Origin: an uncultured Victivallales bacterium
GTDB lineage: Bacteria; Verrucomicrobiota; Lentisphaeria; Oligosphaerales; JAFGRS01
Assembly: GCA_903834675.1 (NCBI GenBank)
Contig: CAILKC010000249.1
Location: forward strand, 1-10,056
Reading direction: 5' to 3'
Length of the DNA stretch: 10,056 bases
The translations under genes were made by a program, and so were the position numbers. The notes beneath the pieces were generated by a model. The model did no database searches, was not told the DNA's origin, and saw nothing but the letters and a program-made list of their open reading frames with translations. Shown here one piece after another: positions 6,399-10,056 of the stretch. Positions within the stretch are counted from its first letter, which is position 1, and every line of letters starts with the position of its first letter.

Positions 6399-8594
6399 AT
6401 GAACACCCGGCAGGTGGACCTCGGCGACCTGGTTCACAGTGAACTGGACCGCCTGGTGGCGGCGGAGCCCGGCAAGCACGGGACGGCGACCCTCTACCGG
6501 CGTTCCGGCAGCGGACCGGCGGAACGGCTCGAGGTGCCCTTTCACCCGTGGTTGCTGGTCAGCGGCGAGGCCCTGGCGGCGGCCCTGACGGCGGTGTCGG
6601 AAAAGGTGATTCTGACGGGGCACGGGGCGCACCATGTGCGGGTGCATTTTCCTGATTTCAGCGCCTGTCAGAAAGCCGCGGACGCCCTGAAGAAGCTCTC
6701 TGGGGCCAACGCCTCGAGCCCCCAGGCGCCCTATCGGCTGTTTTCTGATCTCACGCAGCAACTGCTGACGATCCTGCCCGCGCGGCTCTTTCGCGGCATG
6801 GCCTTCACCGAGATCGTGCGGCTGCAAGTGGACATCGAGACGCTGACCACGCCCGGGTTCGATTTCCCCAATGCCGAGCGTGAGGGCGACGAGATCATCA
6901 TGGTGGCCCTGCGGGACAGCCGCGGCTGGGAGCACCTCCTGTCCGGCCCGGAGACGAGTGAGGCGGACCTGCTGCGCGAGCTGGTCCGGCTCATCCGCGA
7001 GCGCGATCCAGACGTCATCGAGGGGCATAACCTCTTCGGCTTCGACCTGCCTTACCTCGAAGCACGGGCGCGGCGGCACGGCCTACGCCTCGACCTGGGG
7101 CGGGACAGAAGTCGCATGACGGTCCGCAGCAGTCGCTTCAGCGCCGGGGAACACACGAACACCTATCCACGCTATGAGGTTTATGGCCGTCACCTGGTCG
7201 ACACGCTGCACCTGGTCCAGCTTTACGATGTCAGTCACCGGGATATGGACAGCTACGGGCTGAAGGCCTGCGCCCGGTACTTCGGCGTCGCGTCCCCGCA
7301 GCGGACCTATGTGGACGGCTCGCAGATCAGCGCGGTCTACCGGAGCGATCCGGCCAGGCTGCGGGCCTATGCCATGGACGATGTGCGCGAGACCGACGCC
7401 ATCAGCCGCATCGTGTTGCCCAGCTACTTCTTCCAGGCCCAGTTGGTGCCTTTCTCTCTGCAGAACTGCGTCACCCGCGGCAATGCCACCCGGATCGACG
7501 CGCTGCTGTGCGCCGAGTACATGGTGGCTGGCGCCAGCCTGCCCACGCCCCAGGCCCCGCGGCAGTTCCAGGGCGGGCTGACCGAGTCGCTCGCCAGCGG
7601 CGTGTTTGAGAACGTCTGGCATGTCGACGTGCGCAGTTTGTACCCCTCGATCATCATCAGTCGTGGACTGACCCCCCGCGGCGATACGTTGGGCGTCTAC
7701 CAGCGGCTGCTGCGTGACCTGCGCCGGTTCCGGCTGGCGGCCAAGGATGCCGGCCGCGCTGCCGCGCCCGAACAACGCGAGGACTTCGAGGCCTTGCAGA
7801 GCAGCTTCAAGGTGCTGATCAACTCCTTCTACGGCTATGCCGGCTTCGCGCAGGGCACCTTCAATGACTATGACCTGGCCGAGGCGGTCACCGCCGCGGG
7901 GCGGGGCATCCTGCAGTCCATGCTGGACGTCCTGCGTTCCCGGCAGGCGACGGTGATCGAGATGGATACGGACGGCATCTACTTCGTGCCACCGACCGGC
8001 TGGCAGGACGCCACGGCGGTTGCCGCGGCGTTGCAGACGGTCTTGCCAGAGGGCATCGAGGTCGAGCTTGACTCCACCTACAAAGCCATGTTCGGCTACC
8101 GAGCCAAGAACTACGCGCTGCTGGGGCACGACGGCAGCGTTTCGCTGACCGGCGCCGCGCTCAAGAGCCGGGGCCTGGAGCCGTTTCAGCGGCGCTATAT
8201 CCGCGACCTGGTGACGCTGCTGCTCACCCATCAGGGCGCCGCCGCCCCCGCACTGTACGAGCGCTGCCGCGCCGCCCTGGAGACCCACCAACTGCCGCTC
8301 GCTGACCTGGCCAAGCGCGAGGTGCTTTCCACCCCGCCGACGACCTACGCCGAGGACCTGAAGCAGGGCGGCCGGCGCAGCGCGGCCTATGAACTCGTGC
8401 TGAAGTCCGGCCGGGACTATCGGCAGGGCGATGCGGTGGTGTTCTATGTCACCGGCAACCGCAAGAACGTGGCGGTGACCGATGCGGCCAAGCTCCTCAG
8501 CGCGGCCAGCGCGGGCGAGCGTGACGAAAACCTGCCTTACTACCTTGATAAACTCCAGAAACTCCATGAGAAGTTCAGCGAGTTCCTGGCCTGA
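6399..8594 (+). CDS. polB: Family-B DNA polymerase with 3'-5' exonuclease
   Basis: This is a 731-residue DNA polymerase of the Pol II/family-B type. The proofreading exonuclease is intact: Exo I DIE (D145, E147), Exo II N211 with FD (215-216), and Exo III YAMDD (Y324, D328). Polymerase motif A is DVRSLYPS (410-417). Motif B is KVLINSFYG (471-479). Motif C is MDTDG (D523, D525). The downstream KxY element is KNY (570-572). The catalytic aspartates for both activities are therefore all present. It is shorter than E. coli Pol II (about 780 residues). Much of the saving is in the fingers region, since motifs A and B are only about 55 residues apart. The N-terminal ~140 residues are divergent. The start is supported by AAGGGA upstream. 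It sits 30 bases after the URO-D-like gene and 15 bases before the zinc-ribbon gene. The likely role is repair or translesion synthesis rather than main replication. The symbol polB denotes family membership, not proven orthology to E. coli polB. Confidence 0.92.
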   Translation: MNTRQVDLGDLVHSELDRLVAAEPGKHGTATLYRRSGSGPAERLEVPFHPWLLVSGEALAAALTAVSEKVILTGHGAHHVRVHFPDFSACQKAADALKKLSGANASSPQAPYRLFSDLTQQLLTILPARLFRGMAFTEIVRLQVDIETLTTPGFDFPNAEREGDEIIMVALRDSRGWEHLLSGPETSEADLLRELVRLIRERDPDVIEGHNLFGFDLPYLEARARRHGLRLDLGRDRSRMTVRSSRFSAGEHTNTYPRYEVYGRHLVDTLHLVQLYDVSHRDMDSYGLKACARYFGVASPQRTYVDGSQISAVYRSDPARLRAYAMDDVRETDAISRIVLPSYFFQAQLVPFSLQNCVTRGNATRIDALLCAEYMVAGASLPTPQAPRQFQGGLTESLASGVFENVWHVDVRSLYPSIIISRGLTPRGDTLGVYQRLLRDLRRFRLAAKDAGRAAAPEQREDFEALQSSFKVLINSFYGYAGFAQGTFNDYDLAEAVTAAGRGILQSMLDVLRSRQATVIEMDTDGIYFVPPTGWQDATAVAAALQTVLPEGIEVELDSTYKAMFGYRAKNYALLGHDGSVSLTGAALKSRGLEPFQRRYIRDLVTLLLTHQGAAAPALYERCRAALETHQLPLADLAKREVLSTPPTTYAEDLKQGGRRSAAYELVLKSGRDYRQGDAVVFYVTGNRKNVAVTDAAKLLSAASAGERDENLPYYLDKLQKLHEKFSEFLA

Positions 8595-8595
8595 C

Positions 8596-8600
8596 GGGAG
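8596..8600 (+). promoter_or_regulatory. Ribosome-binding site of the zinc-ribbon gene
   Basis: GGGAG begins two bases after the polymerase stop codon and lies nine bases before the ATG at 8610. A nearer ATG at 8602 is out of frame with the zinc ribbon. The site therefore favours 8610, which starts directly at the conserved MPIYEY. Confidence 0.5.
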
Positions 8601-8609
8601 AATGCCGGT

Positions 8610-9116
8610 ATGCCGATCTACGAGTATCTCTGCCCACCCTGCAACCGGGTGTTCAGCTTCCTCTTGAAGAGCGTCGCGGAACCGTGCGAACCCACCTGCC
8701 CCAAGTGCGGTGGCAAGGAACTGCGACGCCGGATGAGCCGCTTTGCGGTCACTGGCGCCGCGCGGAAGTCGCAGGCCAACGTCGAGGTGCCGACCGGCGG
8801 CGACCCGGCCGCGGCCCAGGGTGCCGGTGATGCCTTGGACGACCCGCGCGTCGAAGGCGAGATGATGAAGCTGATGAGTGCTGCCGAGGGCCTCGACGAG
8901 AACGACCCCCGCCAGTTGGGCCGGTTGATGCGCCGCATGACGGAGATCACAGGCGAGGCGGTGGAACCCGCCATGGAAGAAGCCCTGCGACGCCTCGAAG
9001 GCGGCGAGGATCCCGAGAAGATTGAGGCGGACCTGGGCGAACTGCTGGGCGAGGACGGCGGCGCTGGCCCCGGCCCTGGCGGCCCCACCTACGATTCCGG
9101 GCTTTACGATGCCTGA
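8610..9116 (+). CDS. FmdB-family zinc-ribbon protein with acidic C-terminal extension
   Basis: The 168-residue protein begins MPIYEYLC, the hallmark start of the FmdB/CxxC_CxxC zinc-ribbon family. Two knuckles follow: C8-x2-C11 and C30-x2-C33, which should bind one zinc. Most family members are about 70-110 residues. This one continues with an Ala/Gly-rich linker (about 50-75), then a helical, strongly acidic segment (about 80-152) rich in Glu, Asp, Met and Leu. It ends in a Gly/Pro-rich tail (153-163). FmdB was named for a proposed regulator of formamidase genes, but the biochemical role of the family is unclear. It is the last gene of the run, 15 bases after the DNA polymerase. The tight linkage makes a nucleic-acid or polymerase-associated role conceivable, but this is inference from position only. 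No signal peptide or membrane segment is seen. Confidence 0.85.
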   Translation: MPIYEYLCPPCNRVFSFLLKSVAEPCEPTCPKCGGKELRRRMSRFAVTGAARKSQANVEVPTGGDPAAAQGAGDALDDPRVEGEMMKLMSAAEGLDENDPRQLGRLMRRMTEITGEAVEPAMEEALRRLEGGEDPEKIEADLGELLGEDGGAGPGPGGPTYDSGLYDA

Positions 9117-9132
9117 AACCCGGTTTCCCTCG

Positions 9133-9161
9133 GGCACCCCACCGCGCTGGACTGGGGTGTC
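9133..9161 (+). terminator. Hairpin after the zinc-ribbon gene, possible operon end
   Basis: CACCCCA (9135-9141) pairs perfectly with TGGGGTG (9153-9159). One wobble pair and one G-C pair extend the stem outward, around an 11-base loop. It lies 17 bases after the zinc-ribbon stop codon, where an operon terminator would be expected. No T-run follows, so intrinsic termination would be weak. It may instead protect the 3' end or act with Rho. Confidence 0.3.
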
Positions 9162-9501
9162 GCAGCAGGCACAGACAGGCTCGACGGTGTGATAGGCAGG
9201 GCGCGGGAAGTTTTTCGCCTGCCAGATCTTGATTCCGCACCAGAGCGGGGTACGGTATCCATTACGGCTTTGGTAGGTCCAGACTTCGGCGGCAGTCTCA
9301 TCGGTCACCTCAGGTGGCATGCAAGGTGAGGGCCTCGAGAGTCGGGTCCAGGTTTAAGTCGTGAGCCCGTAGGCGTATCGAGGGTCCCCATCGGCCCGGG
9401 TGCTCAACAGGGGTGTGCACAACGAGAGCAGAAGGCAAGCAGGCAGTGCACCGTCTGGTCTGACGACTGAGCGGTCGTGGGGATGCGGGCGGTCGGTCGG
9501 C

Positions 9502-9508
9502 AAGGGAG
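9502..9508 (+). promoter_or_regulatory. Ribosome-binding site of the RRM gene
   Basis: AAGGGAG lies seven bases before the ATG at 9516. This decides for that start over the in-frame ATG at 9477, which would add 13 residues not expected in the family. Confidence 0.75.
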
Positions 9509-9515
9509 TGAATCT

Positions 9516-9845
9516 ATGGCGAAGCGTCTGTATGTCGGAAACCTGGCCTATGGCGTGCGCGACGAGAATCTGCAAGAGCTCTTCTCGCAGTTCGGCGCGG
9601 TGCGTTCGGCGCAGGTGATCACGGACCGTGAGAGCGGTCGCTCCAAGGGGTTCGGGTTCGTTGAGATGGACAACGACCAGGAAGCCCAGGCTGCTATCGA
9701 CGGTCTGAACGGCAAGCCGCATGACGGCCGTCCCCTGACGGTCAACGAAGCCCGTCCGCGCGAAGAGCGTGGCGGTGGCGGTCGTGGGGGCGGCGGCGGT
9801 GGGTTCGGCGGCGGTGGCGGCGGCGGCGGCGGTCGCCGTTACTGA
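9516..9845 (+). CDS. Glycine-rich single-RRM RNA-binding protein
   Basis: This is a 109-residue protein with one RNA-recognition motif filling about residues 3-81. RNP2 is LYVGNL (5-10) and RNP1 is KGFGFVEM (44-51), with the aromatic residues Y6, F46 and F48 that stack on RNA bases. The tail from about residue 86 is almost pure glycine with Arg, one Phe and a final RRY. It matches the architecture of cyanobacterial Rbp proteins and plant glycine-rich RNA-binding proteins. In those, such proteins act as RNA chaperones or stability factors, often under cold or stress. It is cytoplasmic, with no signal peptide. It is separated from the upstream operon by about 400 bases and followed by its own strong terminator, so it is likely monocistronic. 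The function in this organism is inferred from the family. Confidence 0.93.
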   Translation: MAKRLYVGNLAYGVRDENLQELFSQFGAVRSAQVITDRESGRSKGFGFVEMDNDQEAQAAIDGLNGKPHDGRPLTVNEARPREERGGGGRGGGGGGFGGGGGGGGGRRY

Positions 9846-9905
9846 GTCGCGCCACTCGGCTTACGGGCGGCAGGTACGCCGGTAGGCCTGTGTGAACGTT
9901 TTCGA

Positions 9906-9940
9906 GAAGCAGAAGGCACAACGCCTTCTGCTTTTTCTTT
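9906..9940 (+). terminator. Strong intrinsic terminator of the RRM gene
   Basis: A perfect 10-bp stem (AGCAGAAGGC 9908-9917 with GCCTTCTGCT 9923-9932) closes an ACAAC loop. An extra A-T pair and a wobble extend the base. The 3' arm runs into TTTTTCTTT. It starts about 60 bases after the RRM stop codon. This is a textbook Rho-independent terminator. Confidence 0.93.
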
Positions 9941-9960
9941 CGACCTGTGCAATAAGGAAG

Positions 9961-10056
9961 TCCGCCTGGAGCGCTGAAGGCGCGCGGCCATACCAGCCCA
10001 GGGCAACGCCCTGGGAATAGGATAGTTATGGGTTTTAGCCCTGTAGGGGCGAGCCA
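9961..10056. repeat. Palindromic repeat-like element, continuing past the window edge
   Basis: Three hairpins stand in a row: GCGC-TGAAG-GCGC (9971-9983), CCCAGGGC-AAC-GCCCTGGG (9997-10015) and GCCC-TGTAG-GGGC (10038-10050). The first and third are the same 13-base module, differing by a compensatory pair in the stem and one loop base. No open frame is convincing here. From memory, short modules of this kind occur as dispersed intergenic repeats in several planctomycete- and verrucomicrobium-like genomes. That resemblance is unverified. Left and right boundaries are uncertain. Confidence 0.55.

Larger units (their letters stand above)
9117..9515. other. Intergenic region between the operon and the RRM gene
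   Basis: This stretch of about 400 bases separates the last operon gene from the RRM gene. It is less GC-rich in its left half. It opens with a short palindrome, GAAACCCGGTTTC (9115-9127), that overlaps the zinc-ribbon stop codon. Next comes a hairpin (9133-9161). A minus-strand open frame (start at 9318-9320) also covers the left half. Small dyads follow at 9306-9316 (CACCTCAGGTG) and 9463-9478 (ACGAC/GTCGT). No convincing promoter consensus was found, although the RRM gene presumably has its own promoter or a long leader here. Confidence 0.5.

Noticed and set aside
5094..7079. 661-codon open frame on the minus strand
   Set aside because: It lies antisense to the URO-D and polymerase genes, whose motifs are unmistakable. 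Its product has no recognisable motif. Long antisense frames are expected in DNA with strong G/C third-position bias.
7083..9116. Main body of a 745-codon minus-strand open frame
   Set aside because: It is antisense to the polymerase and zinc-ribbon genes and carries no motif. Only its first ~68 codons, outside the plus-strand genes, are kept as a low-interest finding.
351..9116. Anti-phage defence island or CRISPR-linked system
   Set aside because: No repeat-spacer array, Cas, toxin, restriction or known defence domain is visible. The nuclease-ATPase pair and polymerase are also consistent with housekeeping repair.
9353..9381. Possible RRM promoter TTTAAG / TATCGA with 17-base spacing
   Set aside because: Each hexamer matches its consensus at only 3 of 6 positions, which is expected by chance.
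9477..9515. Upstream ATG giving a 122-residue RRM protein
   Set aside because: The ATG at 9516 has AAGGGAG seven bases upstream and starts directly before RNP2, as in the family. The extra 13 residues lie in the leader.
9771..9839. GGC/GGT-rich tract as a possible microsatellite or non-coding repeat
   Set aside because: It is in frame and encodes the Gly-rich tail typical of this RRM family, so coding explains it.

Overview
This is a GC-rich bacterial window dominated by one co-directional plus-strand gene cluster. Genes run from 351 to 9116 with almost no spacing: an 8-base overlap, then gaps of 53, 30 and 15 bases. A separate monocistronic-looking RNA-binding protein gene follows at 9516-9845. 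A family-B DNA polymerase in a bacterium, a URO-D-family protein without HemE hallmarks, a glycine-rich single-RRM protein and repeat-like palindromes at both ends together suggest an uncultured high-GC member of, or near, the PVC/Hydrogenedentes-type bacteria. That placement is an inference. No rRNA, tRNA, CRISPR, transposase or phage gene is visible.

Layout. Positions 1-350 hold no convincing gene. They contain a nested inverted repeat (3-188) with a strong GC-rich hairpin at its tip (81-132), a 14-base palindrome (251-264) and at most a weak promoter. Then come an Mre11/SbcD/YhaO-like metallophosphoesterase nuclease (351-1646) and a Rad50/SbcC/YhaN-like ATPase (1639-5175). The ATPase has a transmembrane pair in its middle and a C-terminal extension of roughly 240 residues. 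Next are a URO-D-fold protein (5229-6368), a compact family-B DNA polymerase with intact exonuclease and polymerase motifs (6399-8594), and a FmdB-type zinc-ribbon protein with an acidic extension (8610-9116). A ~400-base intergenic region follows, holding a weak hairpin and an unproven minus-strand reading frame. It is followed by the RRM protein (9516-9845), an excellent intrinsic terminator (9906-9940), and a palindromic repeat-like element running off the right edge (about 9961-10056).

How the genes may work together. The first two products should form a nuclease/ATPase complex that processes DNA ends or hairpins. The polymerase, with proofreading, could fill in processed DNA, so the cluster reads as a putative DNA end-processing and repair-synthesis operon. 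The URO-D-like and zinc-ribbon proteins have no obvious place in that scheme. They are either passengers or unrecognised partners. The RRM protein is a separate unit with its own ribosome-binding site and terminator.

The parts most worth a second look are the unusual ATPase (membrane pair instead of a zinc hook, Gln at the expected H-loop His, C-terminal extension), the nuclease-ATPase-polymerase linkage, and the two palindromic elements at the ends. The right-hand one contains two hairpin copies with a compensatory base-pair change.
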